A DNA stretch of 64,000 nt from Locusta migratoria. Its lineage: Eukaryota > Arthropoda > Insecta > Orthoptera > Acrididae. The DNA lies in the NCBI GenBank assembly GCA_026315105.1, contig CM048746.1, forward strand, positions 146,860,730 through 146,924,729. The letters run 5' to 3'. The notes under the pieces were generated by a model that ran no database searches, was not told the DNA's origin, and saw only the letters and a list, made by a program, of their open reading frames with translations. The position numbers and the translations under genes were made by a program. This document shows, in pieces, positions 10,740 through 21,388 of this stretch. Each line of letters begins with the position of its first letter. The stretch's first letter is position 1.

Positions 10740-10846
10740 GGATGTATGTAGCCATTCTTACTCTCAGATGAAGAGGCTTGTACAGGACAGGAGAGCATGG
10801 AGAACTGCATCAAACCAGTCTGCACACTGAAGACCACCACATCAAC
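10740..10846 (+). mobile_element. RTE LINE copy 2, resumed 3' UTR and tail
   Basis: After the Gypsy 3' LTR the sequence matches the 3' untranslated region of RTE copy 3 (34,045-34,180, minus strand), including the ATGAAGAGGCTTGTACAGG and GGAGAGCATGGAGA blocks. It ends in an ACCACCACATCAACAA tail. This shows that the Gypsy landed inside the LINE's 3' UTR. Confidence 0.85.
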
Positions 10847-10849
10847 AAT

Positions 10850-12115
10850 GGGTAACTGGGTGTCCAATATGATCCTTGTGCTAGGGGGCTGAGGAGTGGG
10901 GAGTGGCATAGGGATGTTTTATGATGTGAATATTGGGTGGCTGATGAAACTCCAATTTATGAGGGCTAGGAAGGATCTTGAGCAAGATGTGTCTCACTTC
11001 AGGGCATGATGAGAGAAAATCGAAGCTTTGATGAAAGATGGGGTTTATTTTTTCCAATCCAGCATTATATTGGATTCTCTTTTGTAGTTGGTTATTGTTG
11101 GTGGAGGAAGGATTGGATGTGTTTCTTGACAGGGCACTGGAAGTCTGTGTGTGGACTAGATATGGGGGATAGTCCCTGTCAGTGAAGAAATTTTTGAGAC
11201 ATACAAAATATTGAGCTACGAAGTTACTGTAACTGCGGCTATGCCATCTTCAATTGGTTAGTCTGAAGGGGAGCAATTTTTTATGTGGAAGGAATGATAA
11301 ATTTCAAATGAAGGTACTTCTGGTGGTAGGCAGGTTTAATGTGAACAGATGTGCAAATGGAGTGATCATTGAGGTGGAGGTAGAAGTTAATATCCATGAG
11401 GTGGTACCCTGAGCTGAGGTAGACCAGATGAAGTGGTTGGGAGAGAAGGATTTGTGGTTGTAGAAAAAGATTGATAGGGAGTCCAAATCATCATGATCTT
11501 ATCAAGGATTTTGAACCACACCAGAGGTTTGTGGTTTTGAATGGCCTAGGGAGGTTTCCTCCAGATGGTCAATAAACAGGTTGGGGTGCTATGATAGTGC
11601 CCATTGCTGTGTCACTGATTAGTTAGTATACCTTCTCCAAAGGAAAAATAAATTGTTTGTTAGGATAAAGTTAGTGAGGATTAAGATGAATGAGGTAGCA
11701 GGTACACATTCTGCAGGGTGTTGGGAGAGGTAATATTTGAGAGTGGCAAGACCATGAGCAGTAGGGATGTTGGTATATAAGAATGTGGTGTCAACTGTGA
11801 TGAGTAAAGATCCAGGAAGTAAAGGGGTGGGAAAGGAAGTGATTGGTATCCTTGACACGGGAGGATGGATTTTGGCCATGATTCGATGCATTGGTCAATG
11901 AGGGTTGAAATTATTTCATTGGGAGCACAGTAACCAGGCAAAACTGGACAGCCCAGATTATTTGGTTTGTAGATAATAGGGAGCATGTAGAATATGGGTG
12001 TGGCAGATGTTGTCAGAGTGAGAAGGGTGATGGATTCAGGAGAGAAGCTCTAGGATGGCCGTAGGATTTTAACAGAGATTGGAGATCTTGTTGGACTTCT
12101 GGGATGGGGTCATTT
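10850..12115 (-). pseudogene. Penelope-like element RT remnant (minus)
   Basis: Decayed PLE reverse transcriptase. Reading down the minus strand: an N-terminal block matching FYMLPIIYKPNN (about 11,945-11,990), a palm block with TTFLYTNIPTAHGL (about 11,740-11,790), a degenerate catalytic region near 11,500 where the usual FIDD is not preserved, and a C-terminal block with FFYNHKSF...FIWSTS (11,304-11,486). Frames shift repeatedly and the catalytic motif is lost, so it is inactive. The same blocks occur in better condition at 21,713-23,038. Confidence 0.75.
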
Positions 12116-12117
12116 TG

Positions 12118-12330
12118 ACACAACCTTTAATTGGAAAAGACAGAAAGTTTATGGAAGGTCTGTCAAAATCCTATGGCCCTTGACAGAACATCTCTCCCTC
12201 CCATTTCACCCTATCAACATCCCAAGCATCCAGCTTCTACATGCTTTCCAAAGTCCACAAACCACACAATCCAGAATGCCCAGTTGTGGCTTAATACTGT
12301 GACCCAACAAAAGAATGCCATCCTCAATGA
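12118..12330 (+). pseudogene. PLE N-terminal RT fragment (plus), head-to-head with the previous piece
   Basis: The plus strand encodes a block resembling LHAFQSPQTTQSRMPS and, in another frame, SKVHKPHNPECPV, the PLE 'gLPKIHKP' region. It faces the minus-strand PLE, and the two meet near 12,118, where both read outward through a TCAAAATCCTATGGCC-like segment. It breaks off near 12,330. Confidence 0.6.
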
Positions 12331-12540
12331 GCAACACAACCAGCACACTGTCCAAAATCTATCCTTCTATACTAGCTTTGAGGGTAATACTTATCTGTGA
12401 AGGCCTTTTTGAGGCCTTTATCATATTGGGGAAGAGAGTTCTCATCACTACAACTATGCCATCAGTCCCATACAGCCTTACCACACACTGAACCCTTTGA
12501 AAGAAAAGTATATTGTCACATTGAAAACTGCAGGTGAGCA

Positions 12541-12800
12541 CAACTCTTTACACTTAGAACAGGTTTATTGCTAACACAAGCATACAAACAGTACAGACTG
12601 CCTCCTGCTTGGAGGATCCACTACTTATACATGAAAGAATTTTTTGAAACTTACAAGTACATCAAAAAAAGAAACATGTAGAACATTCTAGAAATAGTGA
12701 ATACAAAGAAATAAATTTTCATTTCTCAGTGGTGGGATTTAAACAGGTGACCGCCAGCACAGCTATCTGCAATGCTAACCACTGCACAACTCTTGTCGTT
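12541..12800 (-). mobile_element. Possible tRNA-derived SINE inserted in the PLE
   Basis: The 12,725-12,800 end resembles, on the minus strand, a degenerate Pol III promoter: a GTGGTTAGCATTG A-box-like start and a GGTTTAAATCC B-box-like block about 35 bp apart. It separates two collinear plus-strand PLE fragments (12,118-12,330 and 12,815-13,020). The 3' limit is uncertain and no target duplication was found. Confidence 0.35.
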
Positions 12801-12814
12801 GGAAGCCTCATGGC

Positions 12815-13020
12815 AAAATAATCAAATTTGTGGCACAGCCATGGCATCCATGTGGCACCCTCCTATGGCAATTTATTTATGGGCAGTATAGTGGATACCA
12901 CTTTAGCCTCTGAAAACCTCAAAGAGATAGTTTGGCTCATGTTCATTGATGATATTTTCATGGTTTGGACTACAGGCCTTCACAATCTCAATGTCTTCTC
13001 TCCCATCCTCTTTACTTAGT
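12815..13020 (+). pseudogene. PLE RT catalytic fragment (plus)
   Basis: Encodes VAPSYGNLFMGSIV followed by FIDDIFMVW, the conserved PLE palm motifs. The catalytic FIDD is preserved but the piece is only about 70 codons. It is probably the continuation of the fragment at 12,118 beyond the SINE-like insert. Confidence 0.7.
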
Positions 13021-13959
13021 CTTTTGCAACCCATCATTCGACCTTGTAATCTACCCTCGTGTTTGGTCTACTAATATATTTTGATAGTTATGTTTGGATG
13101 CTTTTTTTTTCAATTAATATATATGAAGCATTTGAGGAAGATGAGCAATTGAGTGTACAAAGTTTATTAGTGCAGCATTAAAGTTTATCACTTATCTCTA
13201 ATCTTGAATCAGCATCTTGATGGTCTCATTTACTGAAATGTAGGCTCTGGGTTTCTGCCAGACTGTTAATTAAAACTTTTAATTCAGATGTTTGATAAAA
13301 ACCATAATTTATTAACATAAAAAAGTTATATGTTTGCTTTGACATAACAACTGTTTAGCAAAACGTGTCTTGCAAATTCATGTTGCATAGACAAAATAGA
13401 AATGACTAGCATGCTCCTTGCTCAGTCACTTTTATAGAAGTGCTAAAATAAGAGATAACACCATTGAAACTTAGGACTGAATATTGCAAATAACATGTTA
13501 AATTGTGATATGTGGATATATGGTGTAAACAAAGCTGTTTACATATGTGTTTGTGATTTGACATTAAAACTTCTAGGTGACATACTTAAATGACATACCT
13601 TAAACTGATATATGTAAAAGTATATTTTACACTGAATACTGTGGTCATTATTGATATTTATAGAAAGCAGTGTGTCCATGTGTTTGTGTGTACGTATTGC
13701 TTAAAAATCTAGTTTTGTTCCAATCTTAATGAAATTTTGCACAATGACCTTCAAAACAAGAGGACAATCGCCATAAGTGTAAGAATCACATACAACACAT
13801 AGTTCATGAGATATGACATATAAACAATGAGATGCATGAAAAACTACTACATCACACAACAATGTTGCACATTTCCTCCTAAACCACTGGACCAATTTCA
13901 ACCAAATTTGGTACACATATTCCTTATCATGAGTTAAAATTGCTGTAGGGGTAAGAACC
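13021..13959. other. AT-rich DNA, no gene recognised
   Basis: No coding frame with recognisable motifs. From about 13,690 the text (an ATGAAATTTTGCACAATGAC block and repeated GAGATATGACATATAAAC-like phrases) looks like a degraded older unit of the tandem repeat that follows. Confidence 0.5.
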
Positions 13960-14760
13960 ATATAATACACGTTTCAGGAGATATAATGTCATAAACTATA
14001 GGAGTTGTAAAAAACTGCCACATCAAGTGACGAGACTTTATTTATAAACTGTATGAGAATGAGAGTTCTTAGCTACTTGCAACCAACTTTAAACATAATT
14101 GCAACTTTATTATATTTTTTTATCACTGACACCACAACAAAATGATGGAGGAAAAATGTTTCTCGCTTGCCCTTTCTGCTATTCATGGAGTAAAACTACA
14201 GAATTTGTATGAATTTACAATTTTAATTTCTACAATACAGATTGTACTTGCAGGAAATTTTACAGGCAGTACACATACATTCAGCTGAATTTATCTTCGA
14301 AATTATATCACAGTATGACACATCGTTCATGAGACATGAGGACATAAACAGTAACATAATGGAAAACTTCCCCATCAGGCATCTATTTTTAACCTATTAC
14401 TTCTTTACTACTACAAACGTTAAACATAATTTCAATCCTTTATTATACTTTTTCTCACTGACAACCACATCAAAATGATGAAAGGAAAAATTTTCTCACT
14501 TACTACTTTTCCATTGTTCATGGAGTAAAACTGTAGAATTCAGTATGACTTTACAATTCATAATTTCTATACTACAATTTGTAGTTTTCCGAAATTGTAC
14601 AGACAGTATAAACACTCACATTCACAGCTGACTGTACCTTCAAAATTGTATCACAGTATGACACATTGTTCATGAGATATGAGGATATAAACAGTAATAT
14701 TCGTGGAAAACCACTCCAGCACGCATTTGGTTGTAATCTATTGCTTCTTTACTATTAACT
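13960..14760 (+). repeat. ~331-bp tandem repeat, two to three diverged units
   Basis: The block AAACATAAT..CTTTATTATA..TTCATGGAGTAAAACT..TTACAATT..ATCACAGTATGACACA..GTTCATGAGA..AAACAGTAA occurs at 14,091 onward and again at 14,422 onward, a period of about 331 bp. A weaker partial match precedes it. Units differ at many positions, so it is an old array. No coding content. Confidence 0.7.
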
Positions 14761-15105
14761 GTATTTGCTACAGATTTTATTGACATACAGCATTTATACA
14801 AATTAATATATACATGAATTATTATACAACTGTACAACATATAATTCAATAAATATGAGTTCACATACACTGTGCTGGGTAAAAACATTTCACATCATGC
14901 ACCACTTTTTAATACATTTACTTATTTATTACTAAGATACTCCTGCATTCCAGTCAGCTTAAGGAAATTCCTGAAATCTGACAGTGCTGTTGACAAATCT
15001 GAACCAACTTTGAATAATGAAGTGCACATGGCTGCAGATGACAGCAAAATACTTTTATATATGAAGTATTTTACCCATGGCAGCAACTGTTCACGTTATT
15101 AATGC
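14761..15105. other. AT-rich DNA, no gene recognised
   Basis: No motif-bearing frame, repeat boundary or RNA gene seen. Confidence 0.5.
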
Positions 15106-15275
15106 ATAAAATGCAGCAACCAGTTGCTTGTAATTATTTATTTTTGATGACCGGTTTTGGGTGCTTGTATTGGTGCACTTGTTTGTCTGTATAGAGACCA
15201 GAAGAAAGGCAGTCAAGCACCCAAAACCGGTCGTCAAAAATAAATAATTACAAGCAACTGGTTGCTGCATTTTAT
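15106..15275. mobile_element. Foldback (MITE-like) element with 62-bp inverted arms
   Basis: Arms 15,106-15,167 and 15,214-15,275 are reverse complements with a single mismatch (position ATGACC against GTCGTC). They flank a 46-bp loop. The arms carry the CCGGTTTTGGGTGCTTG block. The size and symmetry fit a non-autonomous foldback or MITE. No protein is encoded and no clear target duplication was seen. Confidence 0.85.
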
Positions 15276-15470
15276 AAATGAATAACTTCTATAGAGCTAC
15301 AAGGAAAGGAAGAGACTGAAACTGTGTACCTCCAAGTACCCATTATTTCTGACACACTACCTTTTAACTGTAAGAAACTCCAATTTTCAGTGAGACTTGC
15401 ATTTTTTATTATTATTAATAAATCATAGGGCAATCTATTAAATACTGCAGAGTGGATTTCATGTTTCTCT

Positions 15471-16085
15471 TGTGCTGTACCTAGACGTAGATCGATGATT
15501 CTCGAAGTTCTTGATGTTGTTGATGGTCTTGGTAGCGGCTGGCTGAAATCTCATGGGGTGAAAACCAATTCACTACAAATACTAATGCAACACACAGAAT
15601 TGCAGTTCTTTGACACTTTTAATAATTTATAAATGCCCAATTGTCCTCACCAGGCACACAAATTCCACACATCAAAAATACTTCTTAAAACTTCCCATGT
15701 GTGAAATACAAAAGTTCGAGGTGTACATCATAATTTGGCACAAATATTAATTAATCACTGTAGTTACACTTTCCACACTAACAACACTGACTAACTTCTG
15801 CATAATTGTTCAAATTTAAAGTTCAAAACTGACATGGATTTTGGCTCAGATCAAGGCCAAAACAATAAACAATACTTGGAACTGACATAGTTTGTACAGC
15901 TAACAACTGACAAAACAACACTCTCATACATGCTGCGAGTGCATCCTATTTATATGTTTCAAACAATGTCACTGAAAATTACTTATTGTCAATTATGTAC
16001 ATGAAATTAATTATAATTGAAATGTAAACAGTTACACACAACTGGCTGTTGTAAAAGATATTGTAAATAATACTGAGTAAATTTT
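15471..16085 (-). repeat. 3' LTR (minus-strand element) matching 27,736-28,390
   Basis: Collinear over about 600 bp with 27,736-28,390: the AAAACCAATTCACTACAA, GTTCGAGGTGTACATCATAA and CTCATACATG blocks occur in both. The other copy is followed by a primer-binding site, which identifies the pair as LTRs of one minus-strand element. At 16,086 the copy is interrupted by a PLE tail sequence. Confidence 0.7.
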
Positions 16086-16440
16086 GTAGAAGGAGACTTT
16101 TCTGGTGGAAAAAAATATGTATAAAAATAAAGATTGTTTGACTTACCCAAAGCACAGGTTCGCCGATAGACAAAAAAAAACACAAATAAAAACACACAGA
16201 AACATTCAAGCTTTTGCAACCATTGGTCGCTTCTTCAGGAAAATAGGAAGGAAGGAGAGGAGAAAGGGAAGGATACGGGTTTTAAGGAAGTGGAAAAGGA
16301 GTCATTCCAATCCCAGGAGTGGAAGGACTTAACTTAGGGGAAAAAAGTAAGGTAAACAAACACTCACACATCTCCACACACATACACACCTAGGCAGACA
16401 TTTATAGAAAGCAAATAGCTTTACAATCATCATCAAAAAT
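16086..16440. repeat. PLE-tail repeat (GACTTACC...CTTCTTCAGG family)
   Basis: A non-coding block with GACTTACCCAAAGCACAGG, CGCTTCTTCAGGAAAATAGG, a purine-rich GGAAGGATACGGG stretch and CA-rich repeats, ending near TAGGCAGACATTTATAGAAA. The same block recurs at 17,217, 18,966, 19,381, 20,335, 20,740, 21,047, 23,040 and 28,795. It adjoins PLE coding sequence at 19,381 and 21,280, so I take it as the untranslated end of that PLE family. Confidence 0.7.
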
Positions 16441-17216
16441 AGATTCATTTACCTCAACTTTATCATCACTAGAATCTTCACTACTCTCATTACTACTTGT
16501 TCCTAAACTTCCAACATTATCACATACTTTAGACAAACTATCTATCATCTTACCAGCATCCTCACTATTTAACCATAATGCCTGACACATAGGTTCTTCG
16601 TGTTGTCTTAATTATTGCCCATTATCAGTAGGTTCAAAGTCATTAAGTTCAGTACCGTTATCAATAGAAACATTGCTACCCACAACACATGCACTAAACT
16701 TGACATCATCTACATTTTTCACTTTCAATTTCTACAAATTTAGAATCTATATTCTCAAATTGTTCTACCACATATATTGAATTTTCTTCCACTTTATCCT
16801 CTAAGTGCCCAACCTAGCTTCCAAATATGATTTTACCTGAACAATTTGATTTTAAAGTTCTTCCTTATTCTCTGTACAAGTTTTCCTGACAGCCTAAAAT
16901 CTGTTATAACAATCACATAAGATAATTCTGTTCTAATTATTTACATAGGACTTGTTAATTTCATTAAATTTAAGATTTACGTTTTCTTGTATATTTTTTA
17001 TTTTATTTTCACAACTAGCTTCTACTTCTCCAATTTTCTTATTTCTACTTAATCTACTAAAGTATTATTTAATGCAGCAAATTCCTGGCACAAATAGTCC
17101 ATTTCATTACTGATATTACATTCAATCTTTTCAATTTTACTATTGTTTTCATCTAGTTTCTGGTTTAAATAATTTTTAAGCTTACTATTGTTTCCATCCA
17201 TGTTATGTTTTAATTC
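16402..17216 (-). pseudogene. Gag-like remnant of the minus-strand LTR element, downstream part
   Basis: Minus-strand frames at 16,402-16,590 (serine/aspartate-rich, ...SSNESSEDSSDD...) and 17,049-17,216 (asparagine/lysine-rich coiled-coil-like, ...KLDENNSKIEKIE...). The second is continuous in sense with 17,505-17,735 once the inserted foldback (17,217-17,490) and one target duplication are disregarded. No zinc knuckle or Pol motif found. Gag identity is inferred from position between LTRs and coiled-coil character, not from a recognised family. Confidence 0.4.
17203..17216. repeat. 14-bp target-site duplication (left)
   Basis: TTATGTTTTAATTC here is repeated exactly at 17,491-17,504, flanking the foldback insertion. 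Confidence 0.85.
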
Positions 17217-17490
17217 AAAAATAAAAATAGAAAAGAGATGACTTACCAAAAGGACCGGCTCGTCGAGAGAAACAAATAAAATCACACACAAACACACAAT
17301 CAAGCTTTCGCCACCACTGGCAGCTTCTTCAGGAAAAAGAGGAAAAAAGGGGAGGAAGCTGCCAGTGGTGGCGAAAGCTTATATGTGTGTTATTTTATTT
17401 GTTTCTCTCGACGAGCCGGTCCTTTTGGTAAGTCATCTCTTTTCTATTTTTATTTTTGTTTATCCCACCGGGAAAGTTTCCCTCTATAAT
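17217..17490. mobile_element. 274-bp foldback built from PLE-tail sequence
   Basis: Near-palindromic: the left half runs AAAAATAAAAATAGAAAAGA..GACCGGCTCGTCGA..AGCTTTCGCCACCACTGGCAG and the right half is its reverse complement. Beyond the right arm lies a TATCCCACCGGGAAAG segment. It is flanked by a 14-bp direct duplication and interrupts a gag-like frame. It contains no coding capacity. It shows that the PLE-tail palindrome can mobilise as a unit, or is what remains of an inverted PLE insertion. Confidence 0.8.
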
Positions 17491-17735
17491 TTATGTTTTA
17501 ATTCCCAACACAAGTTCGAAATTGCAAAAAATAACTTTTCCCAATCAGGAGGATCATCAAAAACTGACCTTACAAAGCTAGCAACACCTGGTCCAGTTAC
17601 TTTAACTATCATAGTGGATGAAGCTTTCACTTCCCCATTGTAATGTAACAACATGAGCCTCCATCTAATGTAGTATACGATACCTCTCTTCTGAAATCCA
17701 GGATACCCTTCTTTCCTTATAGTGTAGTTTAGCAT
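17484..17735 (-). pseudogene. Gag-like remnant, upstream part
   Basis: Minus-strand frame with VKVTGPGVASFVRSVFDDPP and SNLCWELKHK. It is cut at about 17,505 by the foldback insertion and continues at 17,203 and below. No family recognised with confidence. Confidence 0.4.
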
Positions 17736-18540
17736 ACCATTCTATATATACTGAAGCTCTGGACGCCTTTCTTTCCTGTAGTAAAGTTTGTGATACCACC
17801 AGTATTCATTTCTACATTATAACAACTACATTGTTTATGTCACTAAGTATTTACCTCATTTTATTCCCATTAATAAAATCCATTAATTTAATAGTAATTA
17901 CAGCTGTTATGCCCATTACTAAATTTCTATAACTTCATAATTACCATTACCATATTTTCCCATTATCGAACCTCATTTATTTCGTAATGCTCTATTTCCA
18001 TTGTTCCCATTATTAAACCCCAGTAATTTTTTTTGGCTTGATCAAATTCCAGTACAAATTGTAATTTAAAGTTGTTGTTACATCTAATTGTCATTATGGC
18101 TAATTGTCAGACATTGTAGTTCATTGTAAAGAGATTATTTAACTTCAACCAAACAATAGGATTCACTTCATTTATAAAATATTAAAACTATTTGATCAGT
18201 TATTTGTTATACTAATACATTGACATTGTATAATAAATACAAATTATATGAATTTGTTGTTTATAAAAGAACTGATTCATAAATTATCATTGTGATAATT
18301 ATGCATCACTTATTATTGTTAATAATGTAATAAATACATGTAATGCACGGGAATCAGAGGTCAGTCAGTCAGTTGTTGTACTTCAGAATTAGAGTTCACT
18401 TCAAGCCAGTTGTATCTTGTCTGTAGCAATAAATCGAAGTGGATTTCGAAGAAGTATTTGTTCTTTTTGAAAAACACCCCTTCACAATTAAAATTTATCG
18501 TCAAGTTCAAATTTTATTAATTATTAAATGTGGCGATCAC
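17736..18540. other. AT-rich DNA with a short imperfect direct repeat; possible LTR end
   Basis: Holds an imperfect direct repeat of about 65 bp (CCAGGATACCCTTCTTTCC and CTGGACGCCTTTCTTTCC). The stretch 18,340-18,532 has an AATAAA (18,429) and ends in TGTGGCGATCACC, which resembles an LTR end plus primer site on the plus strand. The opposite LTR was not found, so this stays tentative. Confidence 0.3.
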
Positions 18541-18545
18541 CTTAT

Positions 18546-18735
18546 TCAAAGAGGGATAGTCATACCATCCATTGTTCCACTTACATCAGACAAAGATTGA
18601 TGAAATTCAGATTTATAGCCACTGTCTCCTACGGTATCTGATTCATTGCTGATTCTGCCCACCTTTTCCAAGCAAACTCCTTTCTTTACGAAATTAGGCG
18701 TAACATTTGCTCCCTGCTGTCCATCGCCCAATAAT
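18546..18735 (-). pseudogene. Gag N-terminal-like fragment (minus)
   Basis: A 61-codon frame (GDGQQGANVTPNFVKKG...) preceded on the minus strand by a leader block GAGAATTTCCATCATTAATC that also occurs, inverted, at 29,172-29,195. It lies between the LTRs at 15,471 and 27,736. The function is guessed from context only. Confidence 0.3.
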
Positions 18736-18965
18736 AGTTTAACTTTTGATTAATGATGGAAATTCTCCACAGAGATGATAAATTATTTTTCAAAAGAGAT
18801 AGATTGGTTGGCCAATACTTACCTTTTTTCACAATTATCATCCAAGGTTAATTTTTAAGAACTTATGGGGATCGAGAGTGGTTTGAGCCACAGAGATAAC
18901 ATATGTTTATGAGCTAGAAATGCACTTTATTGTTGATCGCTTGAAGTACTGACTATATATATGTA

Positions 18966-19379
18966 ACGAAAATTATAGAAGGAAACTTTCCTGGTGGGAT
19001 AAACAAATATAAAAAATAGAAATCGGATGACTTACCAAAAGGACCGGCTCGTCGATAGGCACAAAAAATCACACACAAACACACTTACAAGCTTTCACCA
19101 CCACTGGCAGCTTCTTCAGAAAAAAAGGGGAAAAAAGGGGGAGGAGAAAGGGAAGGATATGGGTTTTAAGGAAATGTGTGTTTGTCTACCTTCCTTTTTG
19201 TCCTCTAAGGTAAGTCCTTCCACTCCTGGGATTGGAATGACTCCTTTTCCACTTCCTTGAAACCCATATCCTTCCCTTTCCCCTCTTTTTCCTGAAGAAG
19301 CTGCCAGTATGTGTGTTCGAGTGTGATTTTTATTTTTGTGTCTATCGACGAGCCAGTCCTTTTGGGTAAGTCATCCGTT
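18966..19379 (+). repeat. PLE-tail repeat, left arm of a palindromic junction
   Basis: Contains both orientations of the PLE-tail block around 19,100-19,300. Its last 57 bp (19,323-19,379) are the reverse complement of 19,381-19,440, forming a hairpin centred on one base at 19,380. Confidence 0.75.
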
Positions 19380-19380
19380 A

Positions 19381-20345
19381 AACGGATGACTTACCCAAAA
19401 GGACCGGCTCGTCGATAGACACAAATAAAAATAGAAATCACACTCAAACAGACATACAAGATTTCGCCACCACAGGCAGCTTCTTCAGGAAAAAGGGGAG
19501 GAGAAAGGGAAGGATATGGGTTTTAAGGAAGTGGAAAAGGAGTCATTCCAATCCCAGGAGTGGAAGGACTTACCTTAGCGGAAAAAAAGGAAGGTAAACA
19601 AATACACACTCACTCACACATATCGAAACGCAAACACACCTAGACAGACATTTGTAAAAAGCAAAGAAGTTGGACAGAGATACCACTTGAGGCAGAGGCT
19701 CTGTCCACAGAACTGAGGCAAAGATGCTAAAGATGGTGGGCGGGAATTTGAATTAGCGGAGATTGAGACCAGGTGGGCAATGGGAGGAGAGAATAAGCTG
19801 AAGGGCAAGTTCCCATCTCTGGAGTTCTGAAAGGTTGGAGTCAGTGGGAAGTATCCAGATAACCCGGATGGTGTAGCACTGTGCCAAGATGTGCTGGCCG
19901 TGCACCAAGGCATGTTTAGCCACAGGGTGATCATCATTACCAACAAACACTGTCTGCCTGTGACCATTCATGCGAATGGACAGTTTGTTGCTGGTCATTC
20001 CCACACAGAACGCTTCACATTGCAGGCATGTCAGTTGGTAAATCACGTGGGTGCTATCGCAAGTGGCTCTGCCCTTGATCGTGTACACCTTCTAGGTTAC
20101 GGGACTGGAGTAAGTAGTGGTGGAAGGGTGCATAGGGGTTGCCTGTAAAAGGATGTTCTGAACTCTAGGTGTGGATGTGGGAGTGGAAAGGTTGAGGATT
20201 TTGATCAGGGATAGGAGTTGACAGGTGTGTTCATTGGCGGAGTTGAGGTATAGGTTAAGGATCAGTCGGGTGAGAGCTGTGGGTTGTTCTGTTTGGAATT
20301 GGTATAAGGCAGGATGAAAGGATGATATACATAAAATAGATGAAG
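19381..20345 (-). pseudogene. PLE GIY-YIG endonuclease fragment with its tail (minus)
   Basis: The coding part lies at about 19,745-20,100. On the minus strand it reads VIYQLTCLQCEAFCVGMTS (the GIY...YIG pair, with changes) then RMNGHRQTVFVGNDDHPVAK. This nuclease domain at the C-terminus of Penelope-like elements cuts the target DNA. The YIG tyrosine is replaced (FCVG), so activity is doubtful. Frames at 19,614 and 19,753 overlap through a shift. Non-coding tail follows down to the palindrome centre at 19,380. Confidence 0.8.
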
Positions 20346-20583
20346 TCCACTTACCAGGCGAAGGAGCACAGGCAGTGATAGTAACAGTGTTAGTGTACTT
20401 GTGTCCATGTAAATGTGTGGGTGTGTGTGTATTTGTTTACCCTCCTTTTTTTCCCCAAAGGTAAGTCTTTCCTGTCCTGGGATTTGAATGACTCCTTATC
20501 CACTCCCTAAAACCCCTATCATTTCCTTTTCCTCTCCTTTCCTTCTGCCTGACGAAGCAGCTAGGCTGCGAAAGCTAAAAGCT

Positions 20584-20626
<43 letters not shown>

Positions 20627-20948
20627 ATCTGTTACTATCACTGGCTGTGCTCCTTCGCCTGCTAAGTAGACTTCATCTAATTTTTTTACATATATTTTTA
20701 CAGTTAGGAATTTTTTTCCTGTATAATATATATACTTTCTACAGTATGTCTGCCTGGGTATACTTGTGTCTGTGTGAATGTGTGGGTATGTGTGCATTTG
20801 TTTACCCTCCATTTTTCCCCCAAGGTAATTCTTTCCTCTCCCGGGATTGGAATGGCTCCTTACCCCCTTCCTTAAAACCCTCATCATTTCCTTTTCCCTC
20901 TCCTTCCCTTCTGCCTGAAGATGCAACTGGGTTGCGAAAGCTTGCGAT

Positions 20949-20979
<31 letters not shown>

Positions 20980-21193
20980 AATCATTTATTTATTTGTGAT
21001 GCTGTCACACCTGTGCTCCTTCGCCTGGTGAGTAATCTTCATATATATATATCCTGTTGGGATAAACAAATATAAAAAATAGAAAACGGATGACTTACCC
21101 AAAAGGACCGGCTCGTCGACAGACACAAAAATAAAAATCACACTAAAACACACATACAAGCTTTCGCCACCACTGGCAGCTTCTTCAGGAAAA

Positions 21194-21195
<2 letters not shown>
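20346..21195. repeat. Cluster of three PLE-tail copies with (TG)n
   Basis: Three successive copies of the PLE-tail block (about 20,346-20,690, 20,740-21,045 and 21,047-21,195). Each of the first two ends CGAAAGCTTGC-like plus a TG microsatellite (20,586-20,624 and 20,951-20,980). Short ORFs rich in valine/cysteine here are translations of the microsatellite. Confidence 0.75.

Positions 21196-21258
<63 letters not shown>
21196..21258. repeat. (AT)n microsatellite
   Basis: About 63 bp of uninterrupted AT dinucleotide at the junction of two PLE-tail copies. It is followed by (CA)n at 21,262-21,280 and again at about 21,340-21,380. Confidence 0.95.
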
Positions 21259-21268
<10 letters not shown>

Positions 21269-21279
21269 CACACACACAC

Positions 21280-21335
21280 TTACCAGGCGAAGGGGCACAG
21301 GCAGTAATAGCAACAAATAAACACACAGACACATA

Positions 21336-21388
<53 letters not shown>

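Noticed and set aside
18340..18545. A solo LTR with primer site TGGCGATCACC
   Set aside because: No matching second LTR, and the following sequence is minus-strand gag-like; kept only as a tentative note.
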